This document shows positions 22,882 through 31,456 of a stretch of 64,000 nucleotides of DNA, one piece after another. The stretch's first letter is position 1. Every line of letters starts with the position of its first letter. A program made the translations under genes and the position numbers. Origin of the DNA: Nocardia cyriacigeorgica (GTDB lineage: Bacteria > Actinomycetota > Actinomycetes > Mycobacteriales > Mycobacteriaceae); contig NZ_JARWNX010000062.1 of assembly GCF_029868385.1 (NCBI RefSeq), forward strand, positions 434,001 to 498,000, written 5' to 3'. The notes under the pieces were generated by a model. That model searched no databases, had not been told where the DNA came from, and saw only the letters and a list, made by a program, of their open reading frames with translations.

Positions 22882-24054
22882 CTACTCCGCCCAGCGCTCC
22901 ACGAGCACGGCCGTCATCCCCTCCGCGAAATCACCGATCACATCGTCACCGGTGACGCGTGCGTCCTCGGCGAGCGCGGCCCAGCGATTGATCAGCGCCT
23001 CCGAACGCGGCACCGACAGTCCGTGTTCGCGGGCGGCGGCGATGCGGGTGTGATCGGCGGGCAGGAACCAGTAGGTGGACAGCCAGACCCAGATCAGGCG
23101 CGCTTCCAGGATCTTCTCGGCGAGCAGGGTGTCCTCGGCGAGGGCGGGCCACACACCGACCACCTCGGCGCGCCAGGCCTCGACCATATGGGCGGCGCGC
23201 TCGCGCGAGAGTTCCACATCGCACAGGCAGCCGGGGAACGAGACAAGAGCGTAGGCGATATCGAGGGTGGCGTCACGGAAGCCGCCCCACTCGTAGTCGA
23301 GGATGCGGGCGCCCTCATCGTTGAGGATGACGTTGTCCGGGCACAGGTCCGACGGGCTGAACGCACGGAACCGTCCACCGGAGAACAGGCGGGCGGCGTG
23401 CACGATCCTGGTGGCCAGCTCCTCGGGCACGTCGACCCCGAGTTCCCGGCGCAGCAACCCGGGTACCTCGGCGACGGCAGCCTCGGCCTGCTGGGCGATA
23501 CCGTCGATGCGGTGGGCCACATCGACCCGGCGCAGCAGCGCGACGAAATCGGCTTCCCGGCCCACCGTCGCGGCGTGCATGCGGCCGAGGGCCTGCGCGA
23601 ACGCCATCATGGCGTTCTGGGTGGCCGGTTCGGCGCCCGATTGCAGCACGCTGGTGAGTCGGGTGTTCTCGCCGAGGTCGCTGAGCACGAGCAGCCGGTC
23701 GGGCAGGCTGTGCGCGATGAGATAGGCGCCGGGCCGCTGTTCGCGGCTCAGCGCGGTCGTGAACTGGTAGGACACCGCCTCCCGGAGGAACGCGGAGTCG
23801 ATGCTGGCGACGCCGGGTGTGATGCCCGCGTTGCGTGGCATCGGCGCGGTGCCGCGCACCTGTTTGAGGATCAGCGTCCGAGGTAGCGAGAAGGCGTTCT
23901 CGGCAACACGCACGCGTAGGACCGTCGTCCTACCACTGCCGCTGAGTTCGATGGGATCGCTCAGCTTCACCGGAGCACCCATGCGCTTGGTGAGCAACTG
24001 TTGTGCTGCGGACACGACTTCGGTGGCGCGTTCGGCCAATAGTGCGGTCATCAC
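22882..24054 (-). CDS. phosphotransferase of the APH/choline-kinase fold
   Basis: 390 residues. The kinase lobe order is recognisable: LRVRVAENAFSLPRTLILKQV (ATP lysine), LREAVSYQF, LVLSDLGE, then the catalytic loop FSPSDLCPDNVIL and metal-binding ILDYEWGGFRDA. The usual HxD of APH enzymes is SxD here, but Asp and Asn are retained, so activity is possible. The substrate is unknown; an antibiotic is not implied. The start is one of two adjacent ATGs. It is convergent with phoD and divergent from the next membrane-protein gene. Confidence 0.8.
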   Translation of the reverse strand: MMTALLAERATEVVSAAQQLLTKRMGAPVKLSDPIELSGSGRTTVLRVRVAENAFSLPRTLILKQVRGTAPMPRNAGITPGVASIDSAFLREAVSYQFTTALSREQRPGAYLIAHSLPDRLLVLSDLGENTRLTSVLQSGAEPATQNAMMAFAQALGRMHAATVGREADFVALLRRVDVAHRIDGIAQQAEAAVAEVPGLLRRELGVDVPEELATRIVHAARLFSGGRFRAFSPSDLCPDNVILNDEGARILDYEWGGFRDATLDIAYALVSFPGCLCDVELSRERAAHMVEAWRAEVVGVWPALAEDTLLAEKILEARLIWVWLSTYWFLPADHTRIAAAREHGLSVPRSEALINRWAALAEDARVTGDDVIGDFAEGMTAVLVERWAE

Positions 24055-24243
24055 AGATCAAAGTACTCGCATCGGGTCACTTCTAGCGAGCGGTTGCGCA
24101 ACCTTTCCGCGTCGCTCGGCGTGTCTGCGCGTCGGTCTGGTAGTGGGCGCCGATCACTTGAGACGATGGCAGCCGTGCTGTTTCCTGGTCGTCAACTACC
24201 GTGCGCCACACCGCAAACCAGCTGACCCGAAAGGTCGATCACC

Positions 24244-25188
24244 GTGACCGACACACCATCCGCCGCGCCGCAACCGTCCGGCGACAAGCCCGCGCCGGGC
24301 GGCGGAACGGGGCAGGGCCCCGGCGGCGATCCGTCCGCGCCCTATCCGTCCGGTCCGTCGGGCCACGGCCGCCACGAAATGCCGGGCGCCGCAGGATACC
24401 CGCAGTTCGAGGGCCCCGGCGCCGCCCAGTACGGCAACGAGCCGGCCCAACCGGCGCCGCCGCCCAGCGGCGCGCAAGCACAGCCGAGCTATGGTCCGCC
24501 CGGCACCGGACCGTCCCCGCGACCGGCGACCTACGGGTACCAGAGTCAGAGTGGCACCGGCGTCCCGAGCCCGCTCGACGTGGGCCATGCGCTCAGTTAC
24601 GGCTGGGAGAAATTTCGCCGAAATCCCGGCCCGTGGTTGGCGGTGAGCGCGCTCGGCCTGGTGATCTATCTGCTGTTCGTCGCGGTGGTACAGCTGCTCG
24701 CACCGCGTTCGGCGCTGACGGTGCTGTTCATCTTCCTCGCGGTGATGGTCGGACTGTGGCTGCTCCAGGCCGCGATGGTCCGTGGCGCCCTCTACGAAAC
24801 CAACGGCTATCCAGCGACTTTCGGCTCGTACTTTCATATCGGCAACGCCGGTAACGTGCTGCTGACCGCCGTGCTGGCCTTCCTGGCGACCTGCATCGCC
24901 TCCACACTGTGCCTGCTGCCCGGTATCGCCGTCGGCATGGCATGCATGTTCTCGCTGCATTTCGTGGTCGATCAGGACCAGGGCCCGATCGAGGCCATCA
25001 CCTCGAGCGTCAAGCTGGTGATCGCCAATGCGGTGCCGGTGCTGCTGCTCACGCTGACGGTCATGGTCGTCGCGCTACTCGGCCTACTGGCCTGTGGTTT
25101 CGGCTTGCTGGTGGCCGGTCCGGTGGCGACCATCGCGGTGACCTACGCCTACCGCACCATGACCGGTGGGCAGGTGGCGGCGATCTGA
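24244..25188 (+). CDS. Pro/Gly-rich multi-pass membrane protein
   Basis: 314 residues. Residues 1-110 are disordered and rich in Pro, Gly, Ala and Gln. The remainder holds about four to six TM helices organised as a GYG-type membrane domain (LGHALSYGWEKFRRNPGPWLAVSALGLVIYLLF...LYETNGYPATFGSYF...YRTMTGGQVAAI), resembling the membrane domain found with glycerophosphodiester phosphodiesterases. An apparent homologue occurs just downstream of rarA in M. tuberculosis (from memory). GTG start with AAAGG upstream. Function unknown. Confidence 0.8.
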   Translation: MTDTPSAAPQPSGDKPAPGGGTGQGPGGDPSAPYPSGPSGHGRHEMPGAAGYPQFEGPGAAQYGNEPAQPAPPPSGAQAQPSYGPPGTGPSPRPATYGYQSQSGTGVPSPLDVGHALSYGWEKFRRNPGPWLAVSALGLVIYLLFVAVVQLLAPRSALTVLFIFLAVMVGLWLLQAAMVRGALYETNGYPATFGSYFHIGNAGNVLLTAVLAFLATCIASTLCLLPGIAVGMACMFSLHFVVDQDQGPIEAITSSVKLVIANAVPVLLLTLTVMVVALLGLLACGFGLLVAGPVATIAVTYAYRTMTGGQVAAI

Positions 25189-25194
25189 GAGACA

Positions 25195-25228
25195 ACGAAC
25201 GGCCGGTCCTCCCGGACCGGCCGTTCGT
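25195..25228. terminator. bidirectional hairpin between the Pro/Gly-rich membrane gene and aspS
   Basis: A perfect 15-bp stem (arms 25195-25209 and 25214-25228, left arm ACGAACGGCCGGTCC) closes a 4-base loop. It lies 6 bases after one stop codon and 11 bases before the convergent aspS stop, so it can serve both genes. There is no strong T-run, as is usual in actinobacteria. Confidence 0.85.
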
Positions 25229-25239
25229 GAGGTCCGTCG

Positions 25240-27054
25240 CTAGCTCGTGGCGGTTTCGGCCACCCCGACGCCCGAAACCTCGGTCACGCCCTTGACTTCC
25301 GGCTTGGCGTCGAGCCCGGCTTCCTTACGCTGCTGCGCGGTGATGGGCGCGGGCGCATCGGTCAGCGGGTCGACACCGCCGCCGGTCTTCGGGAAGGCGA
25401 TCACCTCGCGGATCGAATCCAGTCCGGCCAGCAGCGCGGTGATCCGATCCCAACCGAAGGCGATACCACCGTGCGGCGGTGCGCCGAAGGCGAAGGCGTC
25501 CAACAGGAATCCGAACTTCTCCTGCGCCTCCTCCTGGCTGATACCCATCACCTCGAAAACGCGTTCCTGCACGTCACGGCGATGGATACGAATACTGCCG
25601 CCACCGATCTCGTTACCGTTGCAGACGATGTCGTAGGCGTAGGCCAGCGCCGATCCCGGATCGGTGTCGAAGGTGTCCATCGACTCCGGCTTCGGCGAGG
25701 TGAACGCGTGATGCACCGCCGTCCACGCCGAATAACCCAGCGCCACATCGCCGCTCGCGGTCGCCTCGGCGGCGGGCTCGAACATCGGCGCGTCCACGAT
25801 CCAGACGAACGCCCACGCGTTCTCATCGATCAGGCCGACCTTGCGCGCGATCTCGCCACGCGCGGCGCCGAGCAGCGCCCGCTGCGCCTTGGGCGCGCCC
25901 GCGGCGAAGAACACACAGTCACCCGGCTTGGCGCCGACGTGGTCGGCGAGGGTGGCTCGTTCGGTCTCGCTGAGGTTCTTCGCGACCGGTCCGCCGAGCA
26001 CACCGTCGTCGTCGATCAGCACGTACGCCAGACCCTTGGCACCGCGCTGCTTGGCCCACTCCTGCCAGGCGTCGAGCTGACGACGCGGCTGACTCGCACC
26101 GCCCGGCATCACGACCGCGCCGACATACGGCGCCTGGAACACCCGGAACGGCGTGTCGGAGAAGAACTCCGTGCACTCGGTGATCTCCACGCCGAAGCGC
26201 AGGTCGGGCTTATCGCTGCCGAACCGGCGCATCGCCTCGTGGTAGGTCATATGCGGGATCGGCGTGGGGATCTCGTAGCCGATGAGTTCCCACAGCGCCA
26301 CCAGGATCTCCTCGGCCAGCAGGATCACGTCCTCCTGGCGGATGAAGCTCATCTCGATGTCGAGCTGAGTGAACTCGGGCTGCCGGTCGGCGCGGAAGTC
26401 CTCATCGCGGTAGCAGCGCGCGATCTGGTAGTAGCGCTCGATACCACCGACCATGAGCAGCTGTTTGAACAGCTGCGGGCTCTGCGGCAGGGCGTAGAAG
26501 TTGCCGGGCTGCAACCGCGCGGGCACCAGGAAGTCGCGGGCACCCTCCGGGGTCGACCGCGTCAGCGTGGGGGTCTCCACCTCCACGAATTCATGGCGGG
26601 CCAGCACATGGCGCGCGGCGGCGTTGACCTTGGACCGCAACCGGATGGCATGGGCCGGGCCCTCACGGCGCAGGTCCAGGTACCGATGGGTCAGCCGAGC
26701 CTCTTCGCCGGGCTGCTCGTCGAGCTGGAACGGCAGCGGGGCGCTCTCGTTGAGCACCTCCAGTTCTTTGACGTTCACCTCGATGGCGCCGGTGGGCAGA
26801 TCGGGGTTCTCGTTGCCCGCGGGACGCTGCTCGACCACGCCGGTGACCTTGACGCAGTATTCCGCGCGCAGGCGATGCGCCTGTTCGGCGGCCTCACCCT
26901 CACGGAACACCGCCTGCGCCACTCCGGACGCGTCGCGCAGATCGATGAAGATCACGCCACCGTGGTCACGCCGCCGGGCCACCCAGCCGCTGAGGGTGAC
27001 GGTCTGACCGGCGTGCTCGCTTCGCAGCGAACCAGCCAAGTGGGTGCGCAGCAC
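25240..27054 (-). CDS. aspS: aspartyl-tRNA synthetase
   Basis: 604 residues. OB-fold anticodon domain ([26 protein letters not shown]), class II motif 1, motif 2 ([29 protein letters not shown]), the bacterial GAD insertion, and motif 3 ([14 protein letters not shown]) are complete. The GTG at 27054 is selected over a longer frame because GAAAGG lies 7 bases upstream and [11 protein letters not shown] is where related enzymes begin. Whether it also charges tRNA-Asn cannot be read from the sequence. Confidence 0.96.
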   Translation of the reverse strand: MLRTHLAGSLRSEHAGQTVTLSGWVARRRDHGGVIFIDLRDASGVAQAVFREGEAAEQAHRLRAEYCVKVTGVVEQRPAGNENPDLPTGAIEVNVKELEVLNESAPLPFQLDEQPGEEARLTHRYLDLRREGPAHAIRLRSKVNAAARHVLARHEFVEVETPTLTRSTPEGARDFLVPARLQPGNFYALPQSPQLFKQLLMVGGIERYYQIARCYRDEDFRADRQPEFTQLDIEMSFIRQEDVILLAEEILVALWELIGYEIPTPIPHMTYHEAMRRFGSDKPDLRFGVEITECTEFFSDTPFRVFQAPYVGAVVMPGGASQPRRQLDAWQEWAKQRGAKGLAYVLIDDDGVLGGPVAKNLSETERATLADHVGAKPGDCVFFAAGAPKAQRALLGAARGEIARKVGLIDENAWAFVWIVDAPMFEPAAEATASGDVALGYSAWTAVHHAFTSPKPESMDTFDTDPGSALAYAYDIVCNGNEIGGGSIRIHRRDVQERVFEVMGISQEEAQEKFGFLLDAFAFGAPPHGGIAFGWDRITALLAGLDSIREVIAFPKTGGGVDPLTDAPAPITAQQRKEAGLDAKPEVKGVTEVSGVGVAETATS

Positions 27055-27195
27055 GATGTTCCTTTCGACGAATGTGGCACCGGAAACGCCCTCCCGGTGC
27101 AAGCCATCGTAGTGAGACACATTCGCCGAGCGGAAACCGATATCGCCTCGGCGCGTGCGAAGCTGTACCGGGACACGTCACAGATAGGGATTCTC

Positions 27196-28116
27196 ATGAC
27201 CTTCAACGAGGGCTTGCAGATCGACCCCGATCGGGCATCGTCCGGCGGCGGGCCGGGTATGGGCGGCAAATTGGCACTCGGCGGCGGCGCGGGCGGCCTC
27301 ATCGTGCTGGTGTTGACGCTGCTGCTCGGCGGCGACCCCGGTTCGGTGCTCGGTCAGTTCACCGGCGCGCAGGACGTGCAGTCGCAGCCCGCCTCCGGCA
27401 CCCCCGAGCACTGCCGGACCGCCGCGGATGCCAACCGGTACGTCGACTGCCGGGTGGTGCTCACCGCACAGAGCCTCGACGCGGTCTGGGCGGTCGAACT
27501 GCCGAAACAGACCGGCGTCGACTATGTGGAGCCGAAACTGGTGTTGTTCTCCGGTGCGGTGTCCACCGGCTGCGGCAATGCCACCAGCGCGGTCGGCCCC
27601 TTCTACTGCCCGGCCGATCAGACCGCCTACTTCGATGTGAGCTTCTTCCAGGAGCTGGTGGACCGGTTCGGCTCCAGCGGCGGACCGCTGGCGCAGGAAT
27701 ACGTGGTCGCACATGAGGTCGGCCATCACATCCAGACCCTGCTCGGCGATATCGGGCGCGCCCAGCGCGATCCGCGCGGCCCCGAGTCGGGGGCGGTGCG
27801 CACCGAGTTGCAGGCCGATTGCTACGCCGGGATCTGGGCGCATTACGCCGACAAGATGCCCGCCCCCGGCGGCGACGGGCGACCGTTCCTGCAACAGCTG
27901 ACCGATGCCGATATCCGCGACGCGCTGTCGGCGGCGTCGGCGGTCGGTGACGACCGGATCCAGCGCGCGGCGCAGGGGCGGGTCAATCCGGAGGCGTGGA
28001 CGCACGGCTCATCCGATCAGCGGCAGAAGTGGTTCCTCGCCGGATATCGGACCGGGCAGGTCCAGGCGTGCGATACCTATTCCGCGCGCGATCTGGACAA
28101 TCCGAGCGCCAGCTGA
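27196..28116 (+). CDS. YpfJ-type neutral zinc metallopeptidase
   Basis: 306 residues. Short cytoplasmic start with a Gly-rich stretch, one TM helix at ~30-46 (GGLIVLVLTLLLGG), then an extracytoplasmic domain. The zinc motif HEVGHH is near residue 173, and the downstream ELQADCYAGIWAHY supplies the third-ligand Glu. These are hallmarks of the putative neutral zinc metallopeptidase family. Four cysteines in the N-terminal part of the ectodomain may pair. The ATG at 27196 follows GGGA. Divergent from aspS, the same neighbourhood as in mycobacteria. Confidence 0.88.
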   Translation: MTFNEGLQIDPDRASSGGGPGMGGKLALGGGAGGLIVLVLTLLLGGDPGSVLGQFTGAQDVQSQPASGTPEHCRTAADANRYVDCRVVLTAQSLDAVWAVELPKQTGVDYVEPKLVLFSGAVSTGCGNATSAVGPFYCPADQTAYFDVSFFQELVDRFGSSGGPLAQEYVVAHEVGHHIQTLLGDIGRAQRDPRGPESGAVRTELQADCYAGIWAHYADKMPAPGGDGRPFLQQLTDADIRDALSAASAVGDDRIQRAAQGRVNPEAWTHGSSDQRQKWFLAGYRTGQVQACDTYSARDLDNPSAS

Positions 28117-28145
28117 GCGGGAGTTCGAGCCGGTAGAGCGACGAA

Positions 28146-28185
28146 AACAGCGGCCTCGCACCCGATTCGGTGCGAGGCCGCTGTT
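28146..28185. terminator. bidirectional hairpin between the metallopeptidase and secreted-protein genes
   Basis: A perfect 17-bp stem (28146-28162 with 28169-28185) closes a 6-base CGATTC loop. It sits between convergent stops at 28116 and 28205. The left arm begins AACAGCGGCC. Confidence 0.88.
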
Positions 28186-28204
28186 GTTGCCGGAGCCGGA
28201 GAGC

Positions 28205-29878
28205 CTAGAACTGGTCCTGGTAGTAATCGGACCCGTCGCCCTCGTCGGTGCTGGTCGCGCCGATCACCTCGGGGGTGGATTCGCCCAGCGGGCCGGTGAG
28301 ATCGTCGTTGCCGGTGCGGCTGCGGTACGGGTCGACGGCGCGCGAATGCTCGTCCTCGTTGTTGTTGCGCTGGCCCGCGGCGCCTGCGGCACCGGGGGCA
28401 CCCATGAACCCGGAGCTGGAGGCGGGTGTGGTTCCCAGACCCGCGCCCATCGGCATACCCGCGACCGGGGCCCGCATGCCACCGGGAAGTGCGACGCCAC
28501 CCGGCGTCCCCGAGGTACCCGGCAGGGCCGGGATACCCGTCACGCCACCGGCGCCGCCGCGGCCCATCGAGCCGCCGCTGCCGCCCGCACGGCCGAAGCC
28601 GCCCGTTCCGAACGCTCCGGCGCCGCCGCCGGTACCGCTGGCACCACCGCTGCCGTAACTGGCCGCCGTGGTGGATGCACCGCCCGCGCCGGTTCCGGTG
28701 CCGGAATCGAATCCGGCCGCGCTGGTCGCGACCTCCTCCGCCTGCGACATGAGCGGTTCGCCGACATTCTGCATGACCGCCTGCGCGATCTCGGCGGGTG
28801 CGGGCCCGTTCTGCCCGACCAGCTGGCTCACCAGGCCGTTCAACTCGGCGGTCTTACCCATCAGATCACCGCGGGTGGCGTTGACGACGCCGACCGCTTG
28901 ACCGAGATGCTCGGTGGCCGTGGCCACCAGCGACGCCTGCGCGGGCGGGGTCATGATCACCGGGGCCAGCGCGACGGCCTGACTCGCGAACGAGGTGGCG
29001 ATCGTGGTGAGCTGCGCGTTGCCCTGCTGCACCACCGCGGCAGCGCGCTGGGTGAGTTCGGAGATGTCGATACCGCGCTGGCTGGTCTCGACGCCTTCGC
29101 TGTTGGCTTTCTGGCCCGCGTCCTGGGCGGTGGTGGCGGCATCGCTCTGCCAGACCTGTTCGACCGCGCTGAGGCTGCCCTTGCCCACCTGCATGGCCAT
29201 CTCGATGACCTTGGAGGACTGGCTCAGCACCGCGGTGGGATCGAATGCGCCCATGACGCCGGTACCGAAACTGCCGAGCAGGTCGAGGATCGGCTTGAAC
29301 AGCATGTCGATACCGGGCAGCGCGGGCAGCGCGAGACCACTCATCAACGCGCCGACCGGATCGGCGGGCAGCGCGGCCGCAGCCGCCGCCGGAGTGGCCG
29401 CCGCACCCGCCGCGGTCGATGCGGCGCTCGCCGCGGAGGGTGCGCCGAGCGCGCCACCGGCCTGGCCGAGTACGCCCTGCGCGGCCTCCAGCATCGGCGC
29501 GGCCGCCTGGCTGATCACCGCTCCAGCGTCACCGACCAGTGCGGAAGCCTCCGGCGGAAGTCCGGCGAGGATGTCTTCCGGCGCGGACGCGGAAGGCCCG
29601 CCGAGACCGGACAGGCCCGGCATGCCGACCGGTGCGGCGCTCATTCCCGGGCCGTCATCGGTGATCTTCTGGGCCAGCACGAATTCCGGGGGCTCGATGG
29701 GCGGGAGATCGGCGGGCAGCTGCGGCATCGGCAGATCGAGGATCGCCTGCTGCTCGACGGGTACGGCCGAAGCCTGTTGGGCGGCAGCGGCGGCCTGGTC
29801 GAGCGCCTGCTCGACCACGGATTGATTCGCTTCGGGCGCGATGACGCCGGACGCGCCCGAAGTGTCCAGCGGCTTCAC
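28205..29878 (-). CDS. large Ala/Gly-rich ESX-associated (PPE/EspB-like) protein
   Basis: 557 residues. The central part (~205-380) is predicted helical with amphipathic repeats (SKVIEMAMQVGKGSLSAVEQVWQSDAATTAQDAGQKANSEG... ISELTQRAAAVVQQGNAQLTTIATSFASQAVALAPVI), resembling the helical bundle of type VII-associated partners. The flanks are low-complexity: Ala/Pro-rich at ~135-195 and Gly/Ala-rich at ~395-500, with an acidic C-terminus (DEGDGSDYYQDQF). No Sec signal or TM helix is seen. Its GTG start overlaps the stop of the small EspC-like gene (GTGA), implying they are made together and probably interact. The family assignment is by architecture and partner, not by a clear domain match. Confidence 0.65.
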   Translation of the reverse strand: MKPLDTSGASGVIAPEANQSVVEQALDQAAAAAQQASAVPVEQQAILDLPMPQLPADLPPIEPPEFVLAQKITDDGPGMSAAPVGMPGLSGLGGPSASAPEDILAGLPPEASALVGDAGAVISQAAAPMLEAAQGVLGQAGGALGAPSAASAASTAAGAAATPAAAAAALPADPVGALMSGLALPALPGIDMLFKPILDLLGSFGTGVMGAFDPTAVLSQSSKVIEMAMQVGKGSLSAVEQVWQSDAATTAQDAGQKANSEGVETSQRGIDISELTQRAAAVVQQGNAQLTTIATSFASQAVALAPVIMTPPAQASLVATATEHLGQAVGVVNATRGDLMGKTAELNGLVSQLVGQNGPAPAEIAQAVMQNVGEPLMSQAEEVATSAAGFDSGTGTGAGGASTTAASYGSGGASGTGGGAGAFGTGGFGRAGGSGGSMGRGGAGGVTGIPALPGTSGTPGGVALPGGMRAPVAGMPMGAGLGTTPASSSGFMGAPGAAGAAGQRNNNEDEHSRAVDPYRSRTGNDDLTGPLGESTPEVIGATSTDEGDGSDYYQDQF

Positions 29879-30204
29879 AGCGCACCACCGATCTCACCGG
29901 CGACCTTGCCGAGATCTGCGGCATTGCCGAGATCGGTGACGTCGTAATTGGCGGCCGAGCTGAACGCGGCCTGCGACAGCTTCGAGTACTTGTCGGACAG
30001 ATCGTTGATATCGCGCGCCTGTAGCACCTGCGCGGCCGCGAACGACAGCAGATAGTCGGCGCCGATCAGCCCGAATACCGGAGTCATCGCGGAGACGCTG
30101 GCGACCACGTCCATATTGCCCGCCCCGGCGATATCGCCCGCGATCGCGGCGTTCGTGGCCCCGAACGCGCGGAGCCCTTCGGTTTCTACCGAGACATCAC
30201 TCAT
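29875..30204 (-). CDS. EspC-like type VII secretion substrate
   Basis: 109 residues, all helical, starting MSDVSVETEGLRAFGATNAAIAGDI. This pattern fits the EspC/DUF2580 family of small secreted helical-hairpin proteins of mycolate actinobacteria. The segment YDVTD near residue 91 matches the YxxxD/E general ESX secretion motif. No Sec signal. The ATG at 30204 has a G-run 7 bases upstream. No ESX core gene (EccC, EccD, MycP) is in the window, so export would rely on a machine encoded elsewhere (inference). Confidence 0.72.
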   Translation of the reverse strand: MSDVSVETEGLRAFGATNAAIAGDIAGAGNMDVVASVSAMTPVFGLIGADYLLSFAAAQVLQARDINDLSDKYSKLSQAAFSSAANYDVTDLGNAADLGKVAGEIGGAL

Positions 30205-30395
30205 CGAGCTGCCCCCCAATCCTCATCACACATCGGTGTCGTCATCGCGTTGTTCGAACGTCCGCCCGTCTGCCCCTACAGGTCGAGTTCGCCCGACGGC
30301 ACGGCCGCTTCGGTTGCGGCCCAATATAGCCGACGGCGCCGACATCTCTCGACCCTTCGTACCCACGCGGCGCGAAACTGTAACGTGTTGCAATT

Positions 30396-30409
30396 TAGAA
30401 CAAGTTCTA
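30396..30409. promoter_or_regulatory. KstR-type operator with overlapping -10 element
   Basis: TAGAACAAGTTCTA is a perfect palindrome and fits TnnAACnnGTTnnA, the published KstR (cholesterol-catabolism repressor) consensus as I recall it, at every fixed position. A TATATT -10 hexamer overlaps its end (30408-30413), about 10 bases before the epimerase ATG. That spacing suggests a leaderless transcript. Repressor binding would directly block this promoter. Confidence 0.7.
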
Positions 30410-30423
30410 TATTCTCATGTCCC

Positions 30424-31425
30424 ATGAAGGTCGCAGTGACCGGCGCAGCCGGGTACCTTGGCACGAATCTGCTCCCCCTGCTCGCCGATCGCGGACACGA
30501 GATCACGGCGATCGACCGGGTCGTGCCGCAACAACCGGCGCCCGAGGGCGTCACCTGGGTGTCCGCGGACGTCCTCGACCCGGAATCCATGCGGTCGGCC
30601 CTCGACGGCGCCGAGATCGTCTACCACCTGGTCGCGGTCATCACCCTGGCCGAGAAGAACGATCTGGCCTGGCGGGTGAACACCGAAGGCGTGCGAGTGG
30701 TCGCCGAAGCCGCCCTCGCCACCGGCGCGCGGCGGATGGTGCACGCCAGCTCCATCCACGCCTTCGACCAGTACACCTGCGGTGGCAGCATCGACGAGAC
30801 CTCGGCGCGCTCGACCGATCCGGAACTGCCGGTCTACGACCGCTCCAAATGGCAGGGCGAGATCGAACTGCGCACCGTCATCGACCAGGGCCTGGACGCG
30901 GTGCTGTGCAATCCGACCGGCGTCTACGGCCCGCGCGATCTGAGCACCCCGCTCTCGCGGATCAACCGCACCCTGCGCGACGCCTCCCTCGGCCGGGTTC
31001 CCGCGATGATCGGCGGCGGATTCGACCTGGTCGACGTGCGCGATGTGGCCGAAGGGCTCATCCTGGCGGGCGAAAAGGGCGGGACGGGCGAGAACTATCT
31101 ACTCGGCGGCGAGATGACCTCGATGCTCGACGTCTGCCGCACCGCGGCCACGCTCGGCGGCAAGAAGGGTCCGCGGTTCGTCATCTCTCCCAAGGTGATC
31201 TCGGGTCTCATGCCGGTGCTCGAACCGATCGGCAAGCGCCTGGGCACCGATATCGTGTCGAAGGCGGCCATCGGCGCGCTGGTGTCGGCGCCGATCGTCG
31301 ACCACGGCAAGGCCACGCGCGAACTGGGCTATCGGCCACGGCCACTGGCGGAGACGGTGCGCGATCTTGTGACATTCTTCGCCGACCCGACGGGCGCCGC
31401 ATCGCAATCGCGCCGGATCGCTTGA
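30424..31425 (+). CDS. NAD-dependent epimerase/dehydratase (extended SDR)
   Basis: 333 residues of the extended short-chain dehydrogenase family. The cofactor loop is VTGAAGYLGTNLL at residues 4-16, a conserved Asp follows strand 2 (TAIDR), and the catalytic Ser is in VHASSIHAF. The YxxxK motif is YDRSKWQGE, and the substrate loop follows in NPTGVYGPRD. It could act on nucleotide sugars or on 3-beta-hydroxysteroids, as both lie in this family. The KstR-type operator at its promoter favours a sterol-related role (inference). Start ATG lies 10 bases after TATATT. The stop overlaps a TTGACA that may be the -35 of the next gene. Confidence 0.85.
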   Translation: MKVAVTGAAGYLGTNLLPLLADRGHEITAIDRVVPQQPAPEGVTWVSADVLDPESMRSALDGAEIVYHLVAVITLAEKNDLAWRVNTEGVRVVAEAALATGARRMVHASSIHAFDQYTCGGSIDETSARSTDPELPVYDRSKWQGEIELRTVIDQGLDAVLCNPTGVYGPRDLSTPLSRINRTLRDASLGRVPAMIGGGFDLVDVRDVAEGLILAGEKGGTGENYLLGGEMTSMLDVCRTAATLGGKKGPRFVISPKVISGLMPVLEPIGKRLGTDIVSKAAIGALVSAPIVDHGKATRELGYRPRPLAETVRDLVTFFADPTGAASQSRRIA

Positions 31426-31432
31426 CAGCTGT

Positions 31433-31448
31433 TAGAACGCATGTTCGA
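31433..31448. promoter_or_regulatory. candidate LexA (SOS) box before the radical SAM gene
   Basis: TAGAACGCATGTTCGA differs at one position from the actinobacterial SOS box TCGAACnnnnGTTCGA and keeps the GAAC-4-GTTC core. It lies 8 bases before the GTG start. From memory, the mycobacterial counterpart of this gene lies beside linB, in a region reported as LexA-regulated. Confidence 0.62.
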
Positions 31449-31456
31449 CTAGCTGG

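Noticed and set aside
25471-27195. Long upstream extension of the metallopeptidase frame
   Set aside because: It is antisense to aspS; the ATG at 27196 with GGGA upstream precedes the TM helix expected for the family.
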